Below are positions 23,781 to 32,329 of a stretch of 46,868 nucleotides of DNA, piece by piece. Below the pieces are notes generated by a model. It was not told the DNA's origin. It searched no databases and saw nothing but the letters and a program-made list of their open reading frames with translations. Both the position numbers and the translations under genes were made by a program. Source of the DNA: Streptomyces sp. MP131-18 (GTDB lineage: Bacteria > Actinomycetota > Actinomycetes > Streptomycetales > Streptomycetaceae). The stretch's first letter is position 1. Every line of letters begins with the position of its first letter. The stretch spans positions 1 through 46,868 of the forward strand of contig NZ_LZNS01000002.1 in assembly GCF_001984575.1 (NCBI RefSeq), given 5' to 3'.

Positions 23781-26060
23781 ATGACCGACATCCACACCGC
23801 CGCGGCAGACACCCCCGGCCCGGACGGCGAGTCCTCGGCCACGGACGCCACGGTGATCCACCTGCACAAGAACCAGCAGGAGCCGGAGGCCCTGGAGGGG
23901 CGGGTGATCACCGCCGACGACTGGGAGCACCGCGAGGACCCGGACGGCGACCGGCCCTGGATCGACCCCCGGCTGCGAACGAAGCAGGGGCGCGCCGCCC
24001 GCCTCGCATGGCAGCGGCGCCAGGCCCGCCGCGCGGCCCGCCGGTGGGCTATCCGCCAGGGCGGCGCCGACGGCGTGGCGGCCCGCGCCGTGCGCGGCGA
24101 GCGCCGCGTCCGCACCTGGGTCGCCGGCGTCGAAGGTGCCAAGGCCCGCGCCGACCTCGCGCTCGCCCGCCAGCTGGTCCGCGACGCCGACCAGGTCGCG
24201 CGCCGTGCCCGGTTCGCGGTGCGTGACCGCAAGGCCGTCAAGGAGCTGGCCCGCTCCGCGCAGCAGGAGGCCAGCCGTGCGGTGACTGTCGCGGAGAGCG
24301 CCCGGAAGCGCGCGCGGCGGGTGGTCGGGTCGAGGGCCGCAGTGGTCTACGGGCCGGTCGCCGGCGGCGAGCTGGCCGCGTACGCCGCCTACGGCGTGGG
24401 CGGCCTCACCGCCGCGGTCCTGCTGACCGTTGCGGGTGCCGCACGGCTGGGCCGCCGGCGCGACGACATCACCGAGCACGAGCACCAGGAGCAGGTCGCG
24501 GCCATCCCCCAGCAGTTCGACATCGGGATGACGCCGAGGATGTTCGAGCAGATGCTGCGCCAGGCCCTGACCGAGGACCTGAAGGTCTCGGTGTCCGCGC
24601 TGCGGGTCGACCCGCAGGAGTGGGGCTTCGAGATCCAGCTGTGGCTGGAGCGGATGACCCCGGAAAAGATCTCCGCGCAGCTCGACCTGCTCGAGGCATG
24701 CCTGCCCGGCGTGCGCACCGGCAGCATCCTGCTGCAGCAGTCCGCCGCCGCCCGCAACGAGTGCACGATCCGGGTGCCCGGCCCGAACCCGTGGAAGTCA
24801 GTGCCTCAACTCCCCTACCGGGCGCCGCACTCGGTCAAGACGTCCGAGATCCACACCGCGCAGATCGGCGCGGACATGTCCGGCCGGCCCCTCGCGCTGC
24901 CGGTGTGCCGCACCAACGTGAACATCGTCGGCGCCTCCCGGTCGGGCAAGTCGACGATCCTGCGCGCCGAGGTCGACGCCCTCACCGCGACCGAGGACCA
25001 GATCGTCATCGGCATCGACCTCGGTAGTGCGGGCAGCGGGTTCGGCGGTCTGCGGCGCGCCATGCACGCCGTCGCCACCACCCCTGAGCAGGCCCAGATG
25101 GTCCTGCAGTGGGCGCTCGACATCGGCAAGGGCCGGCCCGCCCTGTTCGACAAGCTCGGCATGGGCATGAACTGGCAGACCTCCGCCAAGCGCCCCGGCA
25201 TCAAGATCGTGGTCGACGAGTTCCCCGCTCTGGTCCGGGAGTCCCGGAAGGGATACATCGACGCCGCCGGCAAGAAGGTCAGCTGGGACCTGGACGGCAT
25301 GCTCGGCGAATTCGCCATCACCTCCGCGAAGTCGGACGCGACCATGCTGATCGCCGGTCAGGGCATCACCAGGGAGAAGGTGAAGGACAACACCTGGCTG
25401 ACCGAGCTGGCGGTCCAGGTCCTGGCCGCCTGCGACACCGACGACGTCGTCCAGGTCCTCGGCGGCGGCGCGATGGCCCAGGGCTGGCGGCCGGACCGGC
25501 TCGTGCCCGCGATGGGCGACCAGCTCAACGACGCCTCCGTCGCCTACGTGATCGCCGGATCCGCCTACTGCGAGCCCATCCCCTACCGCGCGTGCTTCGC
25601 GCCCGAGGATGAACTCCTTCGCCGCGGCATCGAGCGCGCGCGGGCCGGCCTGGTGGACATCGACCCGGAGTCCGCTGCGCTCAGCGCCATCACCCTGCAG
25701 GACCTGATGGATGCCTGTGCCGAGGACGGCGCCCCGGCCGGGAACGCTGGCGTGCCGCAGCTGGTCGCCACCATCCGGCAGATCTTTGCCGACGCCAAGG
25801 ACCCCGCCGGGCTGGCCCCGGAGGACCTGGCCGACGCGCTCGGCGAGGTCGACCCCGTCCGGTGGGGCCTGGACCACTTCGACGGCGACGACCAGGACGC
25901 GCAGGTTGCCGCCCGCGTCGACGCGCTGCGCCAGGCGATCACCGCGGTGCTCGCCCCCACGGGCCAGAGCTGGGCGCTGGAGAAGTACAGCAAGAGCAAG
26001 CCCCGCGGCTACCGCCTGCGCGACCTGAAGGCGATCACCGGCGAGGCGTCAGCCTCCTGA
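23781..26060 (+). CDS. traB: FtsK/SpoIIIE-like conjugal DNA translocase, TraB-type
   Basis: 759 aa from ATG 23781. A charged helical N-terminus is followed by a hydrophobic membrane segment (about 195-225) and an FtsK-type ATPase. Walker A is GASRSGKST (about 384-392) and Walker B is IKIVVDEFPAL (about 475). The C-terminal region (about 640-759) is helical and could recognise DNA. Streptomyces TraB proteins form hexamers that pump double-stranded plasmid DNA into the recipient after binding clt repeats. The array at 26069-26226 lies directly downstream. The gene symbol is by analogy. Confidence 0.85.
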   Translation: MTDIHTAAADTPGPDGESSATDATVIHLHKNQQEPEALEGRVITADDWEHREDPDGDRPWIDPRLRTKQGRAARLAWQRRQARRAARRWAIRQGGADGVAARAVRGERRVRTWVAGVEGAKARADLALARQLVRDADQVARRARFAVRDRKAVKELARSAQQEASRAVTVAESARKRARRVVGSRAAVVYGPVAGGELAAYAAYGVGGLTAAVLLTVAGAARLGRRRDDITEHEHQEQVAAIPQQFDIGMTPRMFEQMLRQALTEDLKVSVSALRVDPQEWGFEIQLWLERMTPEKISAQLDLLEACLPGVRTGSILLQQSAAARNECTIRVPGPNPWKSVPQLPYRAPHSVKTSEIHTAQIGADMSGRPLALPVCRTNVNIVGASRSGKSTILRAEVDALTATEDQIVIGIDLGSAGSGFGGLRRAMHAVATTPEQAQMVLQWALDIGKGRPALFDKLGMGMNWQTSAKRPGIKIVVDEFPALVRESRKGYIDAAGKKVSWDLDGMLGEFAITSAKSDATMLIAGQGITREKVKDNTWLTELAVQVLAACDTDDVVQVLGGGAMAQGWRPDRLVPAMGDQLNDASVAYVIAGSAYCEPIPYRACFAPEDELLRRGIERARAGLVDIDPESAALSAITLQDLMDACAEDGAPAGNAGVPQLVATIRQIFADAKDPAGLAPEDLADALGEVDPVRWGLDHFDGDDQDAQVAARVDALRQAITAVLAPTGQSWALEKYSKSKPRGYRLRDLKAITGEASAS

Positions 26061-26068
26061 CCGGGCCG

Positions 26069-26226
26069 GAACCCGGGCGGAACCGCAGGTCAGCGGAGTG
26101 GAACCGGCTCGGAACCGGGCCGGGACCCCACCTCGCGACCGGAACCCGGTTCCCGCCCGGCACCCCGGTTCCACCCTGGTTCCGCCCGCCTGACCTGCGC
26201 GTTCCTCCGGTTCCGCCCCGGTTCCG
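26069..26226. repeat. clt-like transfer locus candidate: ten GGAACC/GGTTCC units in dyad
   Basis: Five GGAACC units (26069, 26080, 26101, 26112, 26142) are followed by five inverted GGTTCC units (26149, 26168, 26179, 26210, 26221). Outer arms CGCAGGTCAG (26085-26094) and CTGACCTGCG (26191-26200) are a perfect inverted pair. The array fills the gap directly after traB. Streptomyces clt loci are repeats next to traB that TraB binds; this is the likely equivalent, with a different repeat word. Confidence 0.7.
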
Positions 26227-26252
26227 GCCCGATACGACCGATGGAGATGATC

Positions 26253-27005
26253 ATGGCGAGTGAGTTGCTGCGGCCCGCCGACCCGGGCTCCGGCTATCAC
26301 CGGGTCCTCGCCCGGCGCCGGTTCCGCTACATCCGCCGCGACCCGGCCCACAGCCTGCGCATCACCTGGATCGCCGAGCCGGTGGTATGCCCGGTCTGTG
26401 AGACCGACACCGACCTGCAGCTCGTGCTGGACGAGCGCACGGACGTGTTCGTCCAGGTCCACTGCCCCCGCCGCCACACCTGGTCCGACCCGGCCATCGA
26501 CCCGGCGCACTTCCGGACCTACTCGCGACTGCAGTGGGACGCCGACCCGGACCCGGACCGCATGTGGATCATCGACGAGGGGTTCGGTGAGGAGCCCGCG
26601 CCGCCGGTCGACCTGGAGGAGGTCAAGGCCGTCGCGAAGACGGTGGGCCGCCTGTACAAGGCCAAGGCCAAGAGCCGGGTACGCGGCGCGGCTGGCCGGC
26701 CGGTCCGCGCCGCCAAGCGCAAGGCCCGAGATGCCGCCAAGCAGCCGTTCACCGCCGCCGCGCGGGCCCTGCGCGGCCGCCGCAAGGGGCAGGAGCAGGA
26801 ACAGGAGCAGCTGGCCGCGCAGAGCGGGCGGCGCCGGGTCCAGCTTGGGCCGGACGGCAAGCCCATGAAAGTGCCCTCGGTGGCGAAGTACCGCAAGGCC
26901 TATGGGGCGCCGGCCCCGAAGAAGGGCCCGGCCTGCCTGGTGTGCGAGGACACCCGCACCATTCCCGGCACCCACATCTCGTGCACCGAGTGCGGCCCGG
27001 CATGA
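26253..27005 (+). CDS. Zinc-ribbon basic protein downstream of traB
   Basis: 250 aa from ATG 26253, preceded by GGAG; ATG 26241 is in frame. It has an N-terminal CPVCETDTDLQLVL zinc knuckle followed by CPRRHTW (about residues 45-75), a basic Ala/Lys/Arg segment (130-200) and a C-terminal CLVCEDTRTIPGTHISCTEC zinc ribbon. It resembles DNA-binding accessory proteins. Family not recognised. It is coupled to the next gene as ATGA. Confidence 0.7.
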   Translation: MASELLRPADPGSGYHRVLARRRFRYIRRDPAHSLRITWIAEPVVCPVCETDTDLQLVLDERTDVFVQVHCPRRHTWSDPAIDPAHFRTYSRLQWDADPDPDRMWIIDEGFGEEPAPPVDLEEVKAVAKTVGRLYKAKAKSRVRGAAGRPVRAAKRKARDAAKQPFTAAARALRGRRKGQEQEQEQLAAQSGRRRVQLGPDGKPMKVPSVAKYRKAYGAPAPKKGPACLVCEDTRTIPGTHISCTECGPA

Positions 27006-27376
27006 ACGCCCAGGACGGCCAGAAGAAGGGACTACCAGTGACCGACGCCGACCGCCTCGCCGGGATCGAAGCCCGCTCCCGCGTGCAGCCTCTGGGCACG
27101 AGCGACGTGCAGTGGCTGATCCGGCAGGCCAGGCAGATGCGCGCCGCCCTCGACGAGGTGTGGGTCCTGCTCGACGAAGCCGGCAGCCTCATCCTCTCCA
27201 GCTACGTCCAGAGGGCTGTCGAGCCCACCCTGCCGGACGGGGCACGCATCCGGGAATGGGCGCGCGCCAACGGATACGACCTGGGCGATGAGGGCCTGAT
27301 CCCCAAGCTCGCCCGGCTCGATTACCGCCGCGCCCATCCTGAGCTGCAACAACAAACACATGCATACAAAAAGTAG
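27002..27376 (+). CDS. Protein with Lsr2-type C-terminal DNA-binding domain
   Basis: 124 aa from ATG 27002 (ATGA overlap); GTG 27038 is an alternative. Residues 80-115 (IREWARANGYDLGDEGLIPK) match the C-terminal AT-hook-like domain of Lsr2, the actinobacterial xenogeneic silencer that binds AT-rich DNA. The N-terminal Lsr2 oligomerisation domain is absent; instead residues 15-75 are helical. It may compete with or join host Lsr2. Confidence 0.75.
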   Translation: MNAQDGQKKGLPVTDADRLAGIEARSRVQPLGTSDVQWLIRQARQMRAALDEVWVLLDEAGSLILSSYVQRAVEPTLPDGARIREWARANGYDLGDEGLIPKLARLDYRRAHPELQQQTHAYKK

Positions 27377-27408
27377 GCCAACTCTAGACAGGCCAACAAA
27401 GAGTTGGC
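27377..27408 (+). terminator. Hairpin after the Lsr2-like gene
   Basis: Arms GCCAACTCT (27377-27385) and AGAGTTGGC (27400-27408) directly after the stop. The arms contain the GTTGGC word of the 9.3 kb cluster, so an operator role for the next gene is also possible. Confidence 0.5.
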
Positions 27409-27460
27409 ATGATTGGGGTTGTTGGGCCACCAGGCCCACGGCCCAAGGAGGAAGAAGACG

Positions 27461-27916
27461 ATGGCGGACACGGCACCCACCCCGGAACAGCTGGAGCAAG
27501 CCCGCACCTACGTCAGCGCGGAAATCGCACGCACCGACACCAAAGCGGCCGCCCTGCTGACCGGGCTCAGCCTGCCGATCGCCGGACTGGTCGCCGCCCT
27601 CCCCGGCCGCGACATCGACCCGCCGGCCGCCATCGGCGTCGGCCTCGGCGCCCTCGGCCTCGTCGCCGCCATGCTCACCATCCTGTTCGTCGTCCGCCCC
27701 CGCCTGACCGGCACCAACACCGGCTACCTCAACTGGGCCGAGGCCGAGAACGACGCTGCAGTCGCCGCCGACATCGCCGCCGACCACCGCGTCGAGCACA
27801 TCGTCCAGCTCTCCCGCATCGCCCGCGCCAAGTACCAGGCGCTACGGGTCGCCATCGACACCGCCGCGGCAGCCATGGCCGTCCTGGTCATCTCCCTGCT
27901 CACCACCCTCATCTGA
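27461..27916 (+). CDS. Pycsar-type membrane effector (PycTM-like)
   Basis: 151 aa from ATG 27461, with AGGAGG upstream. An ARTDTKAAALLTG motif starts the core (about 25-38). Two membrane segments follow (about 38-55 and 60-88). A long helix with LSRIARAKYQALRVAIDTAA leads to a C-terminal membrane segment. This layout matches the PycTM effectors of Pycsar anti-phage defence, which depolarise the membrane when bound by cyclic pyrimidine nucleotides. No cyclase gene is visible in the window, so it may act alone, respond to a host cyclase, or serve plasmid transfer. Confidence 0.7.
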   Translation: MADTAPTPEQLEQARTYVSAEIARTDTKAAALLTGLSLPIAGLVAALPGRDIDPPAAIGVGLGALGLVAAMLTILFVVRPRLTGTNTGYLNWAEAENDAAVAADIAADHRVEHIVQLSRIARAKYQALRVAIDTAAAAMAVLVISLLTTLI

Positions 27917-27920
27917 CCAG

Positions 27921-27974
27921 CCCCGGGGCAGCCGCCATCCCGGCCAAGGACCACCGGCCGCCCCGGGCCCCGAA
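27921..27974. repeat. Dispersed intergenic GC dyad, copy 1
   Basis: First of five near-identical elements: CCCCGGGGCAGCCGCC, a short central part with CATCCCGGCC, then CCGGCCGCCCCGGG. It forms a long hairpin just after the Pycsar-like gene. It is slightly diverged from copies 2, 3 and 5. Confidence 0.8.
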
Positions 27975-27999
27975 ACAGCAAAAATTCCGGAGGCAGTAC

Positions 28000-28182
28000 A
28001 TGAAGCGCTTCATCAACACCAAAACCCTGAAGACGACCAAGGGAAGCGACGTGCGCGGCGAGCAGGACGTCGCCGGGCACCTGTTCCGCACGTGCTCCGG
28101 CTGCGAAACGGAGCAGTACCACGCAGGCATGGCCGGCGTGCTCAAGGACGTCGTCGACCACGCCCACACCTGCGGCAAGTAG
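28000..28182 (+). CDS. Small Cys/His protein
   Basis: 60 aa from ATG 28000 with GGAGGC upstream. It is basic at the N-terminus (MKRFINTKTLKTTKG) and then has CSGCETEQYHAGMAG and a C-terminal HAHTCGK, suggesting a zinc fold of the CxxC...HxxxC kind. It stands as a single-gene unit after dispersed dyad copy 1. Function unknown. Confidence 0.65.
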   Translation: MKRFINTKTLKTTKGSDVRGEQDVAGHLFRTCSGCETEQYHAGMAGVLKDVVDHAHTCGK

Positions 28183-28227
28183 CCCGCCACCGAACCGCGT
28201 TACCCAGAAACGGAATAGGAGAACACG

Positions 28228-28758
28228 TTGACTTACGCACAGTCCGACACGGCCCCCGAGACCAGCCGTAGCCTCGCCGTGCGGCGCACCACCACCCGTC
28301 TGCTGCGCGCCACGGCCTACCGGGCCGAAGCCGCCGCCGGGATCGGCGCCATCCTCCTGTTCGCCACGGCAGTCGCCGGCGCCGGGCCGGACTGGTTCCA
28401 CAGCCACGACCTGATCCCGCCGATGGCCGTCCTGGCGCTGTACGGCCTGGCCACGCTCCTGCAGGAGATGCTCGGGTCGGCCAGCACCCACATCGACCCG
28501 GACGCCCGGGACGGCGACACTCTCTTCGCCGCGGCCGATGTGTTCACCGAGCTGCGGGAGGACCTGCGGGCCGGCGCCGACAAGAACGACGTCCTGATCG
28601 GTCTGCAGGCCAGCCGCGTGCTGCCCGCTCTGCACGGCACGCTCGCCGAGCTCACCGCCGCGTTCGCCGCCGAAGACCTGGACGAGGCCGACGACATCGA
28701 CGCCGCCGCCCAGGCCGTCGGCGACGCCGCGCACGCGCTCGGCGAAAAGCACCTCTGA
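28228..28758 (+). CDS. Small membrane protein, TTG start
   Basis: 176 aa from TTG 28228, supported by TAGGAGAA at good spacing. No better start is in frame. Two hydrophobic segments (about 37-55 and 70-90) precede a soluble acidic helical domain (95-175). It lies between dyad copies 1 and 2. Family not recognised; signalling or membrane-associated regulation is possible. Confidence 0.65.
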   Translation: MTYAQSDTAPETSRSLAVRRTTTRLLRATAYRAEAAAGIGAILLFATAVAGAGPDWFHSHDLIPPMAVLALYGLATLLQEMLGSASTHIDPDARDGDTLFAAADVFTELREDLRAGADKNDVLIGLQASRVLPALHGTLAELTAAFAAEDLDEADDIDAAAQAVGDAAHALGEKHL

Positions 28759-28763
28759 TTTCG

Positions 28764-28816
28764 CCCCGGGGCGGCCGCCATCCCGGCCAGGACCACCGGC
28801 CGCCCCGGGCCCCGAA
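28764..28816. repeat. Dispersed intergenic GC dyad, copy 2
   Basis: Starts 6 bases after the preceding stop. It has CCCCGGGGCGGCCGCC and CCGGCCGCCCCGGG arms and is identical in the core to copies 3 and 5. Confidence 0.85.
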
Positions 28817-28875
28817 CCCGCTCCGACCGGAGCAGGAGGAACCCCCATCCTCCCCCATCCGAAAGGAGCAGAGGA

Positions 28876-29127
28876 ATGACCCCCGCGAAGAAAACCGACC
28901 CCGACGACACCGTGGCAGCCGCCCAGGACCTGCTGAAAGCCGCCAAGACCCGGCGTGAGAACGCCAAACGCGCCGCCGACCAGGTCTTCTGGACCGCCGT
29001 ACGCGACCAGATCGACGCCCGCACTCTCCGGCAGACCGACGCATGCGACGCCATCGGCTACACCCGCGAGTACGTCCGCCGCCAGCTCAAAGCCCTCGCC
29101 GACGGCGATTTCAACCCCATCGAATAG
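28876..29127 (+). CDS. Small HTH-like protein
   Basis: 83 aa from ATG 28876, preceded by AAGGAGCAGAGGA. A basic Lys/Arg N-terminal helix is followed by RTLRQTDACDAIGYTREYVRR split across residues 48-69, a helix-turn-helix pattern like small excisionase or phage regulators. It is bounded by dyad copies 2 and 3. Target unknown. Confidence 0.7.
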   Translation: MTPAKKTDPDDTVAAAQDLLKAAKTRRENAKRAADQVFWTAVRDQIDARTLRQTDACDAIGYTREYVRRQLKALADGDFNPIE

Positions 29128-29136
29128 CTGATTCCA

Positions 29137-29190
29137 CCCCGGGGCGGCCGCCATCCCGGCCAGGACCACCGGCCGCCCCGGGCCCCCGAA
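29137..29190. repeat. Dispersed intergenic GC dyad, copy 3
   Basis: Starts 10 bases after the preceding stop. The core is identical to copies 2 and 5, with one extra C before CGAA at the right edge. Confidence 0.85.
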
Positions 29191-29222
29191 CCCATTCGAA
29201 CCGACAACGAGAGGACGAAGCG

Positions 29223-29759
29223 ATGGCCTGGACGTGGTGGATGGCTCTCGGAGCCGCAACCCTCCTCGCCCTGCGCGTTGTGGTCGCGAAGATTCGGCCG
29301 GCCAGGACCTGCTCCTGGTGCGGGCGGATGTCCGGGCACGAGGTGACCGGCCACAGCTACGGGCGGTGCCAGGGACCGCAGCGGGAGCGCCGGGCCGATG
29401 AGCAGTTCCGGGCTGAGTTGGAGCGGACCCGCGCCAAGTGGCGCCGGGAGCGCGAGCGGGACACGGCCCGCGCCGCAGCCCAGATCGCCCTGGACACCTC
29501 CAAAATGCGGCTGATCAAGGTCGGCACCATCACCACGCGAAGCTCGCGGGGCGCCTTGATCGTCGACATCTCGGACTGGGCATTCGACAACACCTCCGGC
29601 CCGTACAGCGGCTTCACCCCTGGCGGGACCCAGCGCACCTTCAACGGCACCGGCGCTCCGGAGAAGTTCCACGGCTGGACGCTCCCCGAACTGCACCTCA
29701 TCGCCCACGGCGGGCAATGCCGCTGCGACGTCGCCCGCCTGGCCAAGAACACCCGATAG
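29223..29759 (+). CDS. Membrane-anchored hypothetical protein with zinc knuckle
   Basis: 178 aa from ATG 29223. An N-terminal membrane helix (WMALGAATLLALRVVVA) precedes CSWCGRMSGHEVTGHSYGRC, a probable zinc knuckle. A charged coiled coil (60-100) and a beta-rich C-terminus with a QCRCDVARL ending follow. It is a single-gene unit between dyad copies 3 and 4. No family recognised. Confidence 0.65.
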   Translation: MAWTWWMALGAATLLALRVVVAKIRPARTCSWCGRMSGHEVTGHSYGRCQGPQRERRADEQFRAELERTRAKWRRERERDTARAAAQIALDTSKMRLIKVGTITTRSSRGALIVDISDWAFDNTSGPYSGFTPGGTQRTFNGTGAPEKFHGWTLPELHLIAHGGQCRCDVARLAKNTR

Positions 29760-29768
29760 CCCGCTCGA

Positions 29769-29817
29769 CCCGGCGGCCGCCATCCCGGCCAGGACCACCA
29801 GCCGCCGCCCTGGGCCC
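29769..29817. repeat. Dispersed intergenic GC dyad, copy 4 (diverged)
   Basis: Lies 9 bases after the stop. The shared centre GGCCGCCATCCCGGCCAGGA is kept but the outer arms differ (CCCGGCGG and CCGCCCTGGG). It is the most diverged copy. Confidence 0.75.
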
Positions 29818-29860
29818 ACACCACCCGACCCGCAAAACCCGAACCGGAAGAGAGGACCCC

Positions 29861-30448
29861 ATGAACCGCTCCGTCGAGCGACTCGCACTGTTCGGCTGCC
29901 TACTGGCCGCCTTCGGCGAGATCCACCCCTTCTGCGACCACTGGGCGCAGGACTCGGAAACGGCACGATGCAAGCGCCTGTACGGCGATCACCACGTCTA
30001 CCGAGACGGCGTTCGCGTCGGCGAGGAGACGGCCGACCGCAGCGGCGAGCCGACCATGACGGCCAGCGCACGGGGCCGCCGCGCCGTCGCGTTGCACGTC
30101 GCCACCTACACCGCCATCCAGACCGGCGCGGCGGTCGGACTCGCCCGGGCCTTCGGCTACCGAGTCCCGGCCTCCGCGCTCCTGGCTGGCGCCGTGATCA
30201 ACGGCGCCACGCACGCCGCCCTCGACCGCGGCGCGCTGTTGCTGTGGCTCGCGGACAAGATGGGGCAGCGCGGCTACATCGAGCACTGCCAGGCGGTGCG
30301 CCTGGACAAGGACGGCGCGGCACACGCCGAGATCAACGGGCCGGGCAGTGCCTGGATCGAGTTGGACGCGGCCCTGCACCGGATCGTCGGCGTCGGCGCC
30401 GCGGCCGTCACCACCTGGATCGCCACACGTAACCGAGGCCTGAAGTGA
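29861..30448 (+). CDS. DUF3307-like membrane protein
   Basis: 195 aa from ATG 29861. The pattern HPFCDHWAQDSETARCK, then LHVATYTAIQTGAA, then a hydrophobic segment with NGATHAALDRGALL, resembles DUF3307 small membrane proteins (conserved His/Asp around three membrane helices). It starts a chain of coupled genes: its stop overlaps GTG 30445 as GTGA. Role unknown. Confidence 0.6.
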   Translation: MNRSVERLALFGCLLAAFGEIHPFCDHWAQDSETARCKRLYGDHHVYRDGVRVGEETADRSGEPTMTASARGRRAVALHVATYTAIQTGAAVGLARAFGYRVPASALLAGAVINGATHAALDRGALLLWLADKMGQRGYIEHCQAVRLDKDGAAHAEINGPGSAWIELDAALHRIVGVGAAAVTTWIATRNRGLK

Positions 30449-30819
30449 GGCCCGTGACGGATCAGACCCGTCTCCGGGAAATGGACGACGCCGCTCATCT
30501 CGTGCGCACCGGGCTGAAGCGCCTGCGGGCCGCCGCCGACGTCGACGACGTCCAGGCCCTCGCCGACGTCCTTCGCCTTACGCACGACCATCACGACCGC
30601 GAGGCCGGCGTCCTCCACGCCCTGGCCGCGCTCCTGGGCACCGTGTGGACCCGCCTCGCGGAGATCGGCGAGGAGCACACCGACCAGGCCGCCGACCGGC
30701 TGATGCCCGCTGTGTTCTGGATCGAGGACGAGGCCGGAGACCGTATCGACCGGGTCCGCGAGACACTCGCCCAGGCCAATGGCACCGGTTCCACCACGTC
30801 CGTGGACTGGGAGGCGTGA
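30445..30819 (+). CDS. Helical hypothetical protein
   Basis: 124 aa from GTG 30445, coupled upstream (GTGA) and downstream (TGATG). Entirely helical by appearance and acidic, with His-rich LRLTHDHHDREAG around residue 45. No catalytic signature or membrane segment. Confidence 0.65.
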   Translation: MRPVTDQTRLREMDDAAHLVRTGLKRLRAAADVDDVQALADVLRLTHDHHDREAGVLHALAALLGTVWTRLAEIGEEHTDQAADRLMPAVFWIEDEAGDRIDRVRETLAQANGTGSTTSVDWEA

Positions 30820-31526
30820 TGACGATCCCGGCCACCTACATCGGCATCGACGATGCGGAACTCGCAGCGGCGATCGACGCCGTGTTCTCCGACGCTCTTG
30901 CGGCGGACGTGGCGGCCGGGATCGCCGACCGCCCCCTCCTGTCGGCCCCGGCCTCCCGGACCGCGCACCCGCTCGTCACCCTCCCCACCAACGACCTCGT
31001 CGACCAGGTCGGCATCGCGGCCGGCCCCTGCCCCCCGGACCCCCGCACCCCCTCCCCCACCATCCAGTACGCCAAGGCCGGGACTCGTGTGGCCGGCCGC
31101 GTCACCTGGTGGCTGGTCAAGGGCAGCATCTACGTCACGGCCATCGTGGTGCGCGAGCTCACCAGCGCCGTGTGGGAGCTGATCACCAATAAGCCCGCGC
31201 CGCAGCCGCAGCTCGAGTCCGCCCCCGTTCAACCGATGCGACCGAGTGACTTCCTGCTCAAGACCAGCGAGCACCTCCGTGACCGCGGCTGGACCCAGTT
31301 CCGGCTGGAGGACAGCCGCGGTCTGTGCGTCATCGGAGCCGAGCGCTCCCTGATCGGCGACGGCGTCGGCTCTCGCGAGATCGCTGAGCGCGCCAACGAG
31401 CACCTCCTGGCCGTCGTCCGTGGCTGGTCGGTCCCGAGCTGGAATGACCGCCTCAGTCGCCGCGAGGACCAGGTCCACGAGGCCCTGCGCGCCGCAGCAG
31501 GGCGCGCCCGGGCCGCCGGTGAATAG
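30819..31526 (+). CDS. DUF6197-like protein
   Basis: 235 aa from ATG 30819. The C-terminal 95 residues match the DUF6197 pattern: FLLKTSEHLRDRGWTQ, GLCVIGAERSL, then a conserved WNDRLSRREDQVHEAL. The N-terminal half has an amphipathic or membrane-like segment (VTWWLVKGSIYVTAIVV, about 90-106). This family is common on Streptomyces plasmids and phages; the function is unknown. Confidence 0.75.
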   Translation: MTIPATYIGIDDAELAAAIDAVFSDALAADVAAGIADRPLLSAPASRTAHPLVTLPTNDLVDQVGIAAGPCPPDPRTPSPTIQYAKAGTRVAGRVTWWLVKGSIYVTAIVVRELTSAVWELITNKPAPQPQLESAPVQPMRPSDFLLKTSEHLRDRGWTQFRLEDSRGLCVIGAERSLIGDGVGSREIAERANEHLLAVVRGWSVPSWNDRLSRREDQVHEALRAAAGRARAAGE

Positions 31527-31559
31527 CCACCACACCCAACAAGAGTGGAGAGGACCGCA

Positions 31560-32183
31560 ATGGCGAAGTGGAAGCTGCCGTGGATGAGCCGTTCGGACCG
31601 GCGCCTCTGGCGCTCCGCCCGCACCGTCGCCGACCTCGGCGTGCTGATGGCCGCCTGGCTCGAGGGCCAGATCGCCTCACGCCCCGGATATCAGCCCCGC
31701 TACGGACCGGACGGAGAAACCACCGACCTCATCCCGGTGCTGGCCGCCTGCAACCGGGCCGGATTCCTCACGGATGACTCCCAGCCCGGCGACGCCGGAG
31801 AAGAGCCCGGCGGCACGCTGTGGGAACAGCGGGCCGCCGTCACCGGATTCGTCGTCCACGACAATCACAAGCTCCTCCAGCGCCTGGTCGCCGCCGCCGA
31901 GCAGGCCGGGTTGCTGATCGAGCTGCACACCACGCACGACGAATGGCATGACCAGGGCGGCATTGCCGTCACCACCAGAGACGGCAATCGGTACACCACC
32001 TACGGCCGCGCGCTGGGTGGTGACGACCTGCGGTTCCTGTGGACCGACTGCCACCGCCAAGCCGTCGACCAGGTCGTCGACGCCATCCAAGTCACCCTGG
32101 CCTACCCGCTGTTCGGCCCCGACCGGCTGCTGTGGAAGGTCTTGGCCGAGGTAACCGCCCGGTACGACGATCCGCCGTTCTGA
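31560..32183 (+). CDS. DUF6919-like protein
   Basis: 207 aa from ATG 31560, with GGAGAGGA upstream. RSARTVADLGVLMAAWLEG, the GYQPRYGPDGETTDLIPVL segment and AACNRAGFLTDDSQPG match the DUF6919 family frequent in Streptomyces accessory DNA. Function unknown. A strong terminator at 32191 closes the unit that began at 29861. Confidence 0.8.
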   Translation: MAKWKLPWMSRSDRRLWRSARTVADLGVLMAAWLEGQIASRPGYQPRYGPDGETTDLIPVLAACNRAGFLTDDSQPGDAGEEPGGTLWEQRAAVTGFVVHDNHKLLQRLVAAAEQAGLLIELHTTHDEWHDQGGIAVTTRDGNRYTTYGRALGGDDLRFLWTDCHRQAVDQVVDAIQVTLAYPLFGPDRLLWKVLAEVTARYDDPPF

Positions 32184-32190
32184 CGGCTGC

Positions 32191-32231
32191 CCTCCCTGCC
32201 CGGCCTGACGGCGCCCGGCCGGGCAGGGAGG
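32191..32231 (+). terminator. Hairpin terminator
   Basis: Perfect arms CCTCCCTGCCCGGCC and GGCCGGGCAGGGAGG around 11 bases, 8 bases after the stop at 32183. Confidence 0.85.
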
Positions 32232-32329
32232 GGAGTTGTCAGCCGACGTCTCCACAGCAAGAAGGAAGCCGGGGCGTGCCTGGCCTGGCAGCACGAGCAC
32301 GCCCCACGCACCCGGAGGTGCCCCCCCCA

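Noticed and set aside
26061..26240. Array after traB as coding proline/arginine repeats
   Set aside because: The units are not in steps of three, they invert halfway, and the traB stop precedes them.
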